Assembly (NCBI GenBank): GCA_017860295.1
Contig: JAFNAS010000010.1
Span: 68,151-129,050 of the forward strand
Direction of reading: 5' to 3'
DNA length: 60,900 bases
From: Bacteroidota bacterium
Lineage (GTDB): Bacteria > Bacteroidota > Bacteroidia > Bacteroidales > Paludibacteraceae
A program made the translations under genes and the position numbers. This document shows, piece by piece, positions 1 to 8,438 of this stretch; the first letter of the stretch is position 1; each line of letters opens with the position of its first letter. The notes under the pieces were generated by a model. It worked only from the letters and a program-made list of their open reading frames with translations, ran no database searches and was not told the DNA's origin.

Positions 1-1
1 G

Positions 2-1135
2 ACGATATGTGGTGATGGAATGATCGATGGCATGGGGCTGACCCGCGAAGAGAGCCGGATTAAAGGAGTTGGAAATAAAGCTATTGCACTGAAATTATGC
101 CGTAACGTCAACCTGAAGGATATCCGCATGTACCGCTGCGGACACTTTGCCCTACTGGCTACCGGCGTGGATAATCTGACGATAGATAACCTGCTGATCG
201 ATACCAATCGCGACGGACTCGATATCGACTGCTGCCGTAACGTGCGGGTCTCCAACTGTACGGTCAACTCTCCGAATGACGATGCCATTGTACTGAAGGC
301 CAGCTATGGACTCGGATTTTTCCGGAATACAGAAAACAATACCATTACCAACTGCTTTGTGAGTGGGTATGATATGGGAACGGTGCTCGACGGGACTTTT
401 CAACGGTTGATTCCGCAGGCTCCCGACCAGTGTTTCCCGTGTGGACGTATCAAGCTGGGAACCGAATCGAGCGGAGGATTTAAAAATATTACTATCAGCA
501 ACTGCGTGTTCGAACGTAGTCGCGGACTGGCTCTCGAAACGGTCGATGGCGGCGATTTGGAAGATATTACGGTTTCCAATCTGGTATTGCGCGATATTAA
601 TGCGGCGCCCATTTTTCTACGGCTCGGAGCGCGCCAACGCAGTCCGCAGGGGACTCCGGTAGGCCATTTGCGCAGGGTAAGCATCGACAATGTTCGGGTC
701 TACAACTCCGATTCGATGTATGTTTGCCTGATTACCGGTATCCCCGGTCACGCTATCGAGGATGTGAAACTGAGCAATATTTATCTCTACCAACAAGGCG
801 GTGGAACCAAAGAGCTGGCTACCCGCGTGATTCCGGAGAATGAAAAGAAGTATCCCGAGCAAACCATGTTCGGTCCGTTGCCCGCAGCCGTGTTCTATAT
901 TCGTCATGCGAATAATATTCAGATTAACAATGTAGAGGCAACTACCATGCGACCCGATGAACGCCCTTCGGTGTGCCTCGATGATGTGCATAATATCTCT
1001 TTCAGTAATGTCATTTTCAATCAACCGAAGGCACCTGCTGCGTTTTCGTTGACGAACGTTTCCGATTTTCGCACGTTCAATTGTCGTGGTATTGATGATG
1101 TTTTGATAGAAAAGGTGAATAAACAAATGTATTGA
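2..1135 (+). CDS. GH28-family pectinase (polygalacturonase / rhamnogalacturonan-active), 5' end outside window
   Basis: Right-handed parallel beta-helix enzyme that hydrolyses galacturonosyl bonds in pectin. The reading frame is open to the left edge, so the N-terminus and any signal peptide are missing. Visible GH28 signatures, counted from the first internal Met: N-R-D-G-L-D near residue 65 and N-D-D-A-I near 88, which carry the catalytic Asp residues. They are followed by a G-R-I-K-L-G-T-E-S-S-G-G block near 145 and regular N-I-x-I-x-N-x-x-F coil repeats. The usual GHG histidine motif is not present in canonical form. Two GH105 genes and a CE12-type esterase downstream suggest that rhamnogalacturonan I is the substrate. 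The family is sure; the exact linkage cleaved is inferred. Confidence 0.85.
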   Translation, partial: TICGDGMIDGMGLTREESRIKGVGNKAIALKLCRNVNLKDIRMYRCGHFALLATGVDNLTIDNLLIDTNRDGLDIDCCRNVRVSNCTVNSPNDDAIVLKASYGLGFFRNTENNTITNCFVSGYDMGTVLDGTFQRLIPQAPDQCFPCGRIKLGTESSGGFKNITISNCVFERSRGLALETVDGGDLEDITVSNLVLRDINAAPIFLRLGARQRSPQGTPVGHLRRVSIDNVRVYNSDSMYVCLITGIPGHAIEDVKLSNIYLYQQGGGTKELATRVIPENEKKYPEQTMFGPLPAAVFYIRHANNIQINNVEATTMRPDERPSVCLDDVHNISFSNVIFNQPKAPAAFSLTNVSDFRTFNCRGIDDVLIEKVNKQMY

Positions 1136-1168
1136 TGTTCTATGCAAAAAAAACTATATTTAAAACAG

Positions 1169-1203
1169 AAGAAGATGACCAAAGTAGTCATCTTCTTCCT
1201 CAA
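1169..1203 (+). terminator. Intrinsic terminator after GH28 gene
   Basis: AAGAAGATGAC and GTCATCTTCTT form a perfect 11-bp stem with a 7-nt loop (CAAAGTA), starting 34 bases after the GH28 stop. The T-run is short and interrupted, so termination strength is uncertain. Confidence 0.6.
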
Positions 1204-1259
1204 TTTCAGTCCTTTGTTCTGAACCTTTGAACTATACCCCCAGTGGAGTGCAAATTTAG

Positions 1260-1292
1260 TGGAGGCAAAGGGAATCGAACCCTCACATAAGG
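1260..1292 (-). pseudogene. tRNA 3'-end fragment (T-arm plus acceptor strand), likely old attachment-site relic
   Basis: On the minus strand GAGGG-TTCGATT-CCCTT reads as a standard T-stem and loop (G53, TTC, A58 and C61 all present), followed by TGCCTCC-A as a 3' acceptor strand and discriminator base. No matching 5' acceptor, D-arm or anticodon arm is found in the next 90 bases, and no CCA is encoded. A 3' tRNA end without the rest of the gene is what integration of a mobile element into a tRNA gene leaves behind. No integrase is in the window, so the origin is inferred. Confidence 0.55.
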
Positions 1293-1488
1293 AGTATCGT
1301 AAAAATGCACTCGAACAAATAAAAGCAAACTTGGTGCCAAGATAGTTTTTGTGCCAAGATGGCAGATTTGTATGTCAATGAGATATGCTTGACACTGAAG
1401 TTTAGGCAGAAACTATAACGCGTTTTTTTGTGAAGTCGTTTTTTTTGTGAAGATAAATTGTATGTGATTCAAATAAAAACAATTTAAT

Positions 1489-2637
1489 ATGAATAAGAAG
1501 TATTTAATTTTTCTTCTTGCAGCGGTATTGTCTGTTGCAGCTTATGGCCAACAATTGCCATCCAAAAAGGCAGTTTTGCAAAAAATGGAACTTGCCAATC
1601 ATTACTTTATGACCAAGTATGCCGATCCGTCGAAACCTTTGGTGACAGATAAAGTTCGTCCCAGCAATATCTGGACACGCGGTGTCTACTACGAAGGATT
1701 GATGGCTCTTTATGCGTTGAATCCGAAGGCCGAGTATTTGAAATATGCTATCGACTGGAGTGAGTTTCACAAGTGGAACCTCCGAGGTGGTATCGAAACT
1801 CGTAATGCCGATAATCATTGTTGCGGACAGACCTATATCGATCTTTACAAGCTGGATAAGTCGAAGACCGAACGGATGGTGAACATCAAGGCTTCGATCG
1901 ATAAGATGCTGGCTACCGACAAAGTGGATGACTGGTCGTGGATCGATGCGTTGCAGATGGCAATGCCGGTTTTTGCCGAACTGGGAGTGATCTATAAAGA
2001 TGACCGCTATTTTCAGCGCATGTACGACATGTACATGGATACCAAGCTCAAACAGGGCGGTGGCTTGTTTAATGCCAAAGACAACCTGTGGTGGCGTGAC
2101 AAAGATTTTGTGGCGCCTTACAAAGAACCCAACGGCGAAGATTGCTATTGGTCGCGTGGTAACGGATGGGTAGTGGCTGCTCTGGTTCGTGTAATGGATA
2201 TCATGCCAAAGGATGCAGTGGGTTATTCGGAGTATCGGAAAACATACATGGCCATGATGAAGGCTTTGCTTCCGTTGCAACGCCCCGATGGCTTCTGGAA
2301 TGTGAGTCTGCACGATGCAACTCATTTCGGCGGAAAAGAAACCAGTGGTACGTCACTTTTTGTATATGGAATGGCATGGGGAGTTCGTCACGGTTGGCTC
2401 GATAAAAAAACATATATGCCGGTCATTGTGAAAGCCTGGAATGCGATGGCGAAAGAGGCAGTTCATGCCGATGGCTTGCTGGGGTTTGTGCAGGGAACAG
2501 GTAAGGAACCGAAAGACGGACAGCCGTTGAGTTACACTAAAATTCCCGATTTTGAAGATTACGGGTTGGGTTGTTACCTGCTGGCCGGTAGCGAAGTTTA
2601 CAAACTGGCTCCTGCTGCAAAAACGAAAAAGAGATAG
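1489..2637 (+). CDS. GH105 unsaturated rhamnogalacturonyl hydrolase (YteR/YesR type), secreted
   Basis: Releases the 4,5-unsaturated galacturonic acid residue left by pectin lyases at the non-reducing end of rhamnogalacturonan oligomers. Residues 1-20 form a signal peptide (K-K-Y then a hydrophobic run ending A-Y-G-Q). The (alpha/alpha)6 barrel carries the GH105 hallmarks: W-I-D-A-L-Q-M-A-M-P with the catalytic-type Asp near residue 153, and W-S-R-G-N-G-W near 225. At 382 residues it has the normal family length. It is first in a tight plus-strand run with a second GH105 gene 29 bp downstream and then an esterase, so the three are probably co-transcribed. Substrate preference within the family cannot be read from the sequence. 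Confidence 0.9.
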   Translation: MNKKYLIFLLAAVLSVAAYGQQLPSKKAVLQKMELANHYFMTKYADPSKPLVTDKVRPSNIWTRGVYYEGLMALYALNPKAEYLKYAIDWSEFHKWNLRGGIETRNADNHCCGQTYIDLYKLDKSKTERMVNIKASIDKMLATDKVDDWSWIDALQMAMPVFAELGVIYKDDRYFQRMYDMYMDTKLKQGGGLFNAKDNLWWRDKDFVAPYKEPNGEDCYWSRGNGWVVAALVRVMDIMPKDAVGYSEYRKTYMAMMKALLPLQRPDGFWNVSLHDATHFGGKETSGTSLFVYGMAWGVRHGWLDKKTYMPVIVKAWNAMAKEAVHADGLLGFVQGTGKEPKDGQPLSYTKIPDFEDYGLGCYLLAGSEVYKLAPAAKTKKR

Positions 2638-2666
2638 TTTTCTATAATTCGCTAAATTAACAAACC

Positions 2667-4076
2667 ATGCTCAGATCAATTTTCGTTGCTCTTGCATTTG
2701 TCTCGGGAGCTTTTGTGATGACGAATGCTCAGAACACAAAACCGGCACAAACCGATGCCAATACACCGCTTCATCTGCTGGCTCCCGATTATCCGGTCAG
2801 ATATGCGGTTAGTAAGCCCGACAGCGTGAAAGCAGTGCTTGACCGGGTGTTTCGCTACGTGGAAAAAGAGACTCCCGTCGGATTGATTAATGCCGCTACA
2901 CAACAACCGGTCAATGATTTTTCGAAAATAGATGAACAGACCCGTTTGCAGAGAGGAGCTTTCCGATTGACGAGCTACGAGTGGGGAGTGACCTATCTGG
3001 GCATGCTGTTGGTTGCTGAAACTACCGGCGATCCGCGCTATAAAAAGTATGTAAACGATCGGTTCGGTTTTTTGGCTGAGATAGCGCCGGCATTTTTAAA
3101 ATTGCAGCAAAAAAACGGACAGGTAAACGACGACTTGATGCGCCGGATGCTCGATCCGAAGGCACTAGACGATGCCGGTTCCATTTGTGCAGCCATGATT
3201 AAGGCGCAACTGAACGGTTCGGCGACAAAACTGAAGCCGATCATAGATAACTACATCGATTTTATCATGAATAAGGAGTATCGCCTTTCCGACGGTACTT
3301 TTGCTCGGGTGCGTCCGCAATACAACTCCATGTGGCTCGACGATATGTTTATGAGCATTCCGGCCATTGTTTACATGGGGAAACTGACCGGCGACAAAAA
3401 ATATTACGATGAAGCGGTGAAACAGTTCCGTCAGTTCTCCTCGCGGATGTTTGTACCCGAAACCGGTCTGTACCGTCATGCCTGGATCGAATCTAGTACC
3501 GATCATCCCGCATTTTATTGGGGAAGAGCCAATGGATGGGCTTTGCTTACGGCAACCATTTTGCTCGATGTGCTTCCATCCGATTATTCCGGTCGCGATT
3601 TTGTGCTGGAACGTTTTCGGGCTCATGTGCGAGGCTTGGCGGCTTGCCAGTCCGGACAGGGGATGTGGCATCAGCTGCTCAACCGCAACGATTCGTATCT
3701 GGAAACTTCGGCAACTGCCATTTACGCCTACTGTTTTGCCAAGGCGATCAATAGCAAATGGATCGATGCCATTGCTTACGGGCCGGTGGTTCAGTTGGCC
3801 TGGAATGCTATTACCGAAAAGGTAAACGCAGAGGGGCAGGTAGAAGGTACATGCGTGGGAACAGGTATGGGTTTTGATCCGGCCTACTATTACTACCGTC
3901 CGGTAAGCGTATTTGCCGCACATGGTTACGGTCCTGTTTTGCTTGCCGGAGCAGAAATCTATCGCATGCAAAAAATGTGGTTCCCCAAGATGAACGATAG
4001 TGCCGTTCAGTATTACGATCAGGAAATCAAGACCGATCGTCCGATTTTCGATGTAAAGGGATCGGTGCATTATTAA
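2667..4076 (+). CDS. GH105-family glycoside hydrolase, second copy, secreted
   Basis: A second unsaturated-uronyl hydrolase, longer than its neighbour (469 residues) and clearly diverged from it. Residues 1-21 are a signal peptide ending T-N-A-Q. The core has W-L-D-D-M-F-M-S-I-P near residue 225, equivalent to the catalytic W-x-D segment of GH105, and W-G-R-A-N-G-W near 288. The extra length is mostly an N-terminal extension of about 60 residues and an extended C-terminus. Lying between a GH105 and a CE12 gene, it probably handles a differently decorated rhamnogalacturonan fragment. That division of labour is inferred. Confidence 0.88.
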   Translation: MLRSIFVALAFVSGAFVMTNAQNTKPAQTDANTPLHLLAPDYPVRYAVSKPDSVKAVLDRVFRYVEKETPVGLINAATQQPVNDFSKIDEQTRLQRGAFRLTSYEWGVTYLGMLLVAETTGDPRYKKYVNDRFGFLAEIAPAFLKLQQKNGQVNDDLMRRMLDPKALDDAGSICAAMIKAQLNGSATKLKPIIDNYIDFIMNKEYRLSDGTFARVRPQYNSMWLDDMFMSIPAIVYMGKLTGDKKYYDEAVKQFRQFSSRMFVPETGLYRHAWIESSTDHPAFYWGRANGWALLTATILLDVLPSDYSGRDFVLERFRAHVRGLAACQSGQGMWHQLLNRNDSYLETSATAIYAYCFAKAINSKWIDAIAYGPVVQLAWNAITEKVNAEGQVEGTCVGTGMGFDPAYYYYRPVSVFAAHGYGPVLLAGAEIYRMQKMWFPKMNDSAVQYYDQEIKTDRPIFDVKGSVHY

Positions 4077-4134
4077 ATTCAAATTCAAAACTATAATCTC
4101 CACAATAAAAAGCGTAGGTTATTAGCCGCTAACT

Positions 4135-5787
4135 ATGAAACGTTTACTCTTATCAATTGCCTGTGTCTGTTCGGTTGTGTTGGCAATGGCGCAAACTACC
4201 GCCAAAGACTCGATCACAGTACCTGGAGCGAAAATTGTAAAAAATGAGGCCGTTATTGATACCAATAAGGTCAATATCAACGACCGCATTTCTCCCAAAA
4301 CCCGGAAGCCGCTTTTGAAGTCCGGGTCGACCCGCAGAGGCAATAATCCGGTGGTGCTGCTCATCGGTGATTCTACCGTGCGAAACGGATGGGATGCCGA
4401 CGGGAGTAACGGACAATGGGGCTGGGGAGAGTTCTTCGGCGCTTTGTTCGATTCTACGAAGATTACGATCGAAAACCATGCGTTGGGAGGCACCAGCAGC
4501 CGTACTTTTTATAACAACCAATGGGCTGCCGTAAAAGAGGGTATTCAACCCGGCGATTTTGTTTTGATTCAATTCGGGCATAACGACGGCGGGCCCTACG
4601 ATTCGGGGCGTGCTCGTGCATCTATTCCCGGCATTGGTCACGATTCGTTGCAGGTAACTATCAAAGAGACTGGTGTGCACGAAACGGTTTATTCCTACGG
4701 CGAATATCTCCGTAAGTTTGTGGCTGAAATCAGGGCAAAAGGGGCATTCCCCATTATGTTGTCGTTTACACCGCGAAATGCCTGGGATGGCAACGGGCAT
4801 ATCGTTCGGGCTAATACCACTTACGGTAAATGGGCAAAGCAGGTTGCCGAAGCGGAGAAGATTCCTTTTGTGGACCTGAATAGCATTACATCTGCTAAGT
4901 TCGATGCATTCGGACCGGACAAAGTGAACGAAATGTTTTATGCCGACCGTATTCATACTTCCGAAACGGGTGCAAAGCTGAATGCCGCTTCGGTAGCGGA
5001 AGCTATTCTGACGCAACAGTTGCCCCTGGCAAAATATCTGAAAAACAAACCGAAAGATATTCGCGGAACGGCACGAAAAGGAAACAAACCGCTGGTGTTT
5101 GTGATCGGTGACTCTACCGTGCACAACAAAGACGAAAAAAGCAGCGAAGATTCCTGGGGTTGGGGCTCTTTATTGGCTAATTTTCTTGAGGAGAAGAAAG
5201 TCAATGTGGAGAACGATGCCATGGCCGGACGCAGTAGCCGTACGTTTATCGACGAAGGACGCTGGGACGCCGTTTGTGCCGCTCTGAAACCGGGCGATTT
5301 TCTGTTTATTCAGTTTGGACATAACGACGGAAGCGCTATCAATACAGAAAAAGCGCGTGGAACCATTCCCGGAAACGCCGACGAATCCAAAGTGTATAAG
5401 ATGGAACCGACCAAACGCAATCAGGTTGTACATTCCTATGGATGGTACATTCGTAAATATATCCGCGATGCACGTCTCAAAGGCGCGGTTCCTGTTATTG
5501 TCAGTCCGGTGCCCCGCGATCGCTGGAAAGATGGAAAGGTTGAACGTAATGACGATTCATACGGTAAATGGGCAAAAGATGCAGCCGAAATGGAAGGGGC
5601 TTTCTTTATCGACGTTAATAAATTAGTAGCTGATAAGTTGGATGCAATGGGGCATGATGAGGCTACCAAGCTGTTTATGCCAGATCATACTCATACCAAA
5701 TATCAGGGCGCTTTGCTCAATGCTCAAACTATTATCGAAGGCATGAAATCTTTGTCTGAGCTTAGGTTGAGTAAATATGTGAAGTAA
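4135..5787 (+). CDS. Tandem-domain SGNH/GDSL esterase (CE12-type rhamnogalacturonan acetylesterase), secreted
   Basis: Removes acetyl groups from rhamnogalacturonan so that the hydrolases can reach the backbone. The protein has a signal peptide (residues 1-20, ending A-M-A-Q) and two complete SGNH domains. Domain 1 has G-D-S-T with Ser near 80, G-G-T-S-S-R, Q-F-G-H-N-D-G and D-R-I-H-T. Domain 2 has G-D-S-T with Ser327, A-G-R-S-S-R, Q-F-G-H-N-D-G and D-H-T-H-T. Both therefore keep the Ser, Gly, Asn and Asp/His residues needed for catalysis. Single-domain relatives are about 250 residues, so this is an internal duplication or fusion. It ends the pectin run and converges on the AraC regulator. 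Confidence 0.85.
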   Translation: MKRLLLSIACVCSVVLAMAQTTAKDSITVPGAKIVKNEAVIDTNKVNINDRISPKTRKPLLKSGSTRRGNNPVVLLIGDSTVRNGWDADGSNGQWGWGEFFGALFDSTKITIENHALGGTSSRTFYNNQWAAVKEGIQPGDFVLIQFGHNDGGPYDSGRARASIPGIGHDSLQVTIKETGVHETVYSYGEYLRKFVAEIRAKGAFPIMLSFTPRNAWDGNGHIVRANTTYGKWAKQVAEAEKIPFVDLNSITSAKFDAFGPDKVNEMFYADRIHTSETGAKLNAASVAEAILTQQLPLAKYLKNKPKDIRGTARKGNKPLVFVIGDSTVHNKDEKSSEDSWGWGSLLANFLEEKKVNVENDAMAGRSSRTFIDEGRWDAVCAALKPGDFLFIQFGHNDGSAINTEKARGTIPGNADESKVYKMEPTKRNQVVHSYGWYIRKYIRDARLKGAVPVIVSPVPRDRWKDGKVERNDDSYGKWAKDAAEMEGAFFIDVNKLVADKLDAMGHDEATKLFMPDHTHTKYQGALLNAQTIIEGMKSLSELRLSKYVK

Positions 5788-5861
5788 TTTGCCGAATCAG
5801 TTTCTAAGGGAATACGGTATGGCACAGCCGAGGTAAGCCCGAAAGGGAGGAATAGTTACTC

Positions 5862-6758
5862 TTAATCCGATAATTTTGAGGAGGTGAATTTTCCGTGCTG
5901 TATCCTGAAATCTTTGGGAGATACGCCCACATGTTTCTTGAATTGCGTGGAAAAATGTTCGGAATTGTCGTAATGAAGCGTGTAGGCTATTTCTTTGATT
6001 GATAGATTCGTCGATACAAGCGAATCTTTGGCGGCTTGTAGTTTGAGTTTCTGCATATAAGATGCGGGAGATAGGCCGGTAAACTCTTTGAATGTCTTTC
6101 TAAACCAGGAATAGCTCATGTTTAGCGTGTTGGCTATTTCTTCAGGGGTTATTTTCGAATAGATGTTTTCGCGAATGATCATTTTTGCTTTGGTCATTTG
6201 CAGAACGGTGTAGTTTTCAAACTGTTGTTCTTTGTCATAGGCCATTGATAGTCCCAGAAGCAAATTGGCAATTCCGGCCAGCACCTGTTGATAGGCCGTA
6301 CTTTCTGTGGTGGCAACGTTGATTGCTTGCTGGTAGAGGTTTACTATTTCATCCCTCATGCCCACTTTGTAAATACAATTTTCGTGATTCAGAAAGCCGT
6401 TGCGGGCACGAAGATCCATTACTTCACCTTTGAAGCCGATCCAGTATTCGTTCCATCCGGTTTTTTTGCTAGGGTAGTAGCAATGCCATAAGCCTGGCAT
6501 CAGCAGCATAATGTCGCCTTCTTTTACATCAACGCATTGGTCTTTACTGGTATAAAACTTGCCTTCTCCTTTTGTGATGTAAACCAACTGAAATTCATCG
6601 AGAATGCGTCCTTCTTTGGTTTGAAAATAATATTTGTGAGGATGTCCTGCGAGGGGTGGGTATACATCATACTCTTTTTTAAGATGATGCATACCAACGG
6701 TGGTAACGGTAATGCCCCAGAGTAAATCCTGAGCATTCGTTACGAGGTATTTTAACAT
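5862..6758 (-). CDS. AraC-family transcriptional regulator, probable rhamnose/rhamnogalacturonan regulator
   Basis: One-component regulator with an N-terminal cupin-like sugar-sensing half and a C-terminal double helix-turn-helix (about residues 190-290) with the family pattern I-A-x-x-L-N-M-S, then Y-x-x-x-L-K-L-Q-A-A-K, then I-K-E-I-A-Y-T-L-H-Y-D-N-S-E-H-F-S. The start beginning M-L-K-Y-L-V-T-N-A-Q-D is chosen because alignable AraC proteins begin near that segment. Earlier in-frame Met codons exist at 6785 and 6839. It lies divergent to rhaA-rhaT-rhaB and convergent with the pectin genes, so it most likely controls one or both sets. The effector is inferred from context only. Confidence 0.85.
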   Translation of the reverse strand: MLKYLVTNAQDLLWGITVTTVGMHHLKKEYDVYPPLAGHPHKYYFQTKEGRILDEFQLVYITKGEGKFYTSKDQCVDVKEGDIMLLMPGLWHCYYPSKKTGWNEYWIGFKGEVMDLRARNGFLNHENCIYKVGMRDEIVNLYQQAINVATTESTAYQQVLAGIANLLLGLSMAYDKEQQFENYTVLQMTKAKMIIRENIYSKITPEEIANTLNMSYSWFRKTFKEFTGLSPASYMQKLKLQAAKDSLVSTNLSIKEIAYTLHYDNSEHFSTQFKKHVGVSPKDFRIQHGKFTSSKLSD

Positions 6759-6940
6759 GATGGAGCTGTCGGTAAGTGCGTTCATGTACGAGAGATCGGT
6801 TGAGTGTGCAAATTTAGAAAGAATTTGCAAGATCAGCACTAATGGACAAAAATTTCTGAATATATGCGATTTAGAAGGGTTTCCTATGATGTAGTAATTG
6901 AAAGTACTATTGTTTAGCGGATCCGATTTTTGTCAAAAAA

Positions 6941-6948
6941 CAAATGTA
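6941..6948 (-). promoter_or_regulatory. Possible -7 element for the AraC regulator gene
   Basis: The minus strand reads TACATTTG, matching the Bacteroidota -7 box TAnnTTTG, about 180 bases before the chosen start. No well-spaced TTG -33 box is seen, so this is weak. The surrounding 280 bases between the two divergent genes must also hold the rhaA promoter and operator; two copies of TATTTTTACA near 6990-7010 are the best plus-strand candidates. Confidence 0.3.
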
Positions 6949-7036
6949 AAGTATCATTTTTTGCAGGTGATGCTTAGCAATGATTCTCTATTTTTACATG
7001 CTATTATTTTTACACATTACATCAAATCATTGATCT

Positions 7037-8293
7037 ATGAACAAAGATGCTCAGATAGAACTTAACTATCAGGTAGCCAAAGAAAAATATGCCTCTGTCG
7101 GTGTCGATACAGACAAGGCTTTGGCTCAGTTGCAGGATATTTCACTCTCGCTTCACTGCTGGCAGACAGATGACGTAACCGGTTTCGAAAATGCAGGCGG
7201 ATCGCTTACAGGTGGTATTCAGGCTACGGGTAATTATCCCGGTAAGGCTCGTACGATTGCCGAAGTGCGTCAGGATATCGAAAAGGTAAAATCATTACTG
7301 GGTGGCGATCATCGTCTGAGCTTGCATGCTATTTATGGCGATTTTGGTGGTCAGAAGGTAGATCGTGATCAGATTGAACCGAAACATTTCCAAAGCTGGA
7401 TCGATTGGGCGAAAGAAAATAACATGAAACTTGACTTCAACAGTTCAAGCTTTTCTCATCCGAAAAGTGGTGACCAGTCGCTTTCGCACCGTGACAAGGG
7501 TATTCGTGATTTTTGGATCGAACATACCATTCGCAGCCGTCGCATTGCCGACGAAATGGGGAAACAGCAGGGTAGTAAGGCTTGCCACAACCTTTGGGTA
7601 CACGATGGAATGAAAGATGTTACTGTCGATCGTCTGCTCTATCGCCAAAACCTGAAAGATTCTCTCGATAAAATTTTTGCCAATAAATTTGCAAACGTGA
7701 AAGATGCGGTAGAATGTAAACTCTTTGGTACCGGTCTCGAAAGTTTCACCGTAGGTTCGCACGAATTCTACATGGGCTATGCGGTTCAGAATGGTCTGAT
7801 GGCAACGCTTGACTTGGGTCACTTCCACCCGACAGAAGAAATTTATGACAAAATCTCATCTTTGTTGCTTTATACGGATGAGTTGCTATTGCACGTAAGC
7901 CGTCCGGTACGTTGGGATAGCGACCACGTAGTAATTCTCAACGAAAGCGTTACCATGCTGGCTCAGGAAATTGTTCGCGCTAATGCTCTTGGACGTGTCA
8001 ATATCGGCCTTGACTATTTCGATGCTTCCATCAACCGTATCGGTGCTTACATTATCGGTGCCCGTGCTACTCAGAAAGCTTTCCTGATGGCGATGCTCGA
8101 ACCGATTGCAAAACTGAGAGAATACGAAGCAAACGAACAATATTTCCAACGTCTGGCTCTGCTCGAAGAGTGCAAAGCATTGCCATGGGCCGATGTGTTC
8201 GATTACTTCTGCCTGAAAAATAACGTTGCTGTGGGAGTTGATTTTATCAGTGAAATAGAGACTTACGAAAAAGAAATAACAGGCAAACGTTAA
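7037..8293 (+). CDS. rhaA: L-rhamnose isomerase
   Basis: Cytoplasmic enzyme that converts L-rhamnose to L-rhamnulose, the first step of rhamnose use. The full 418 residues match the family length and the sequence is recognisable from end to end: S-L-H-C-W-Q-T-D-D-V-x-G-F-E near residue 36, then N-L-W-V-H-D-G-M-K-D, L-D-L-G-H-F-H-P-T-E and H-V-S-R-P-V-R-W-D-S-D-H-V, which carry the metal and substrate ligands. It is followed by a hairpin and then the transporter and kinase genes on the same strand, with the AraC regulator divergent upstream. Substrate supply would come from the secreted pectin enzymes encoded just to the left. Confidence 0.97.
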   Translation: MNKDAQIELNYQVAKEKYASVGVDTDKALAQLQDISLSLHCWQTDDVTGFENAGGSLTGGIQATGNYPGKARTIAEVRQDIEKVKSLLGGDHRLSLHAIYGDFGGQKVDRDQIEPKHFQSWIDWAKENNMKLDFNSSSFSHPKSGDQSLSHRDKGIRDFWIEHTIRSRRIADEMGKQQGSKACHNLWVHDGMKDVTVDRLLYRQNLKDSLDKIFANKFANVKDAVECKLFGTGLESFTVGSHEFYMGYAVQNGLMATLDLGHFHPTEEIYDKISSLLLYTDELLLHVSRPVRWDSDHVVILNESVTMLAQEIVRANALGRVNIGLDYFDASINRIGAYIIGARATQKAFLMAMLEPIAKLREYEANEQYFQRLALLEECKALPWADVFDYFCLKNNVAVGVDFISEIETYEKEITGKR

Positions 8294-8322
8294 TTCTGAT
8301 TTATTGATACTTGAACAGAGAT

Positions 8323-8358
8323 AAGTTTCATCTTCGATTCTGGGGATGAAACTTTCTT
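8323..8358 (+). terminator. Hairpin between rhaA and rhaT
   Basis: AAGTTTCATC and GATGAAACTT form a perfect 10-bp stem with a 12-nt loop, followed by TCTTTA. It looks like a leaky terminator or mRNA-stabilising hairpin. A TATTTTTG -7-like box follows at 8380, so rhaT-rhaB may have an additional promoter, although no correctly spaced TTG is visible. Confidence 0.6.
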
Positions 8359-8438
8359 TATGTTTTGAGTATTGTTGTCTATTTTTGTAATACGTTATCC
8401 TTTTCAATCAACCGGAATACATCAACACATTTGAAATT

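Larger units (their letters stand above)
1136..1488. other. Intergenic stretch with terminator, tRNA 3'-end relic and short direct repeats
   Basis: No protein gene is visible. It holds a perfect 11-bp hairpin, a relic of a tRNA T-arm and acceptor end on the minus strand framed by GAGTGCA/TGCACTC inverted arms, then two copies of TGCCAAGAT and two copies of a GTTTTTTTGTGAAG-like T-rich repeat just upstream of the next gene. Confidence 0.6.

Noticed and set aside
152-1147. Several minus-strand open frames antisense to the GH28 gene
   Set aside because: They have no domain signatures and mirror the codon structure of the plus-strand gene; similar antisense frames lie opposite most long genes in the window.
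1260-1345. A complete tRNA gene at the relic
   Set aside because: No 5' acceptor, D-arm or anticodon arm complementary to the 3' end could be found in the adjoining sequence.
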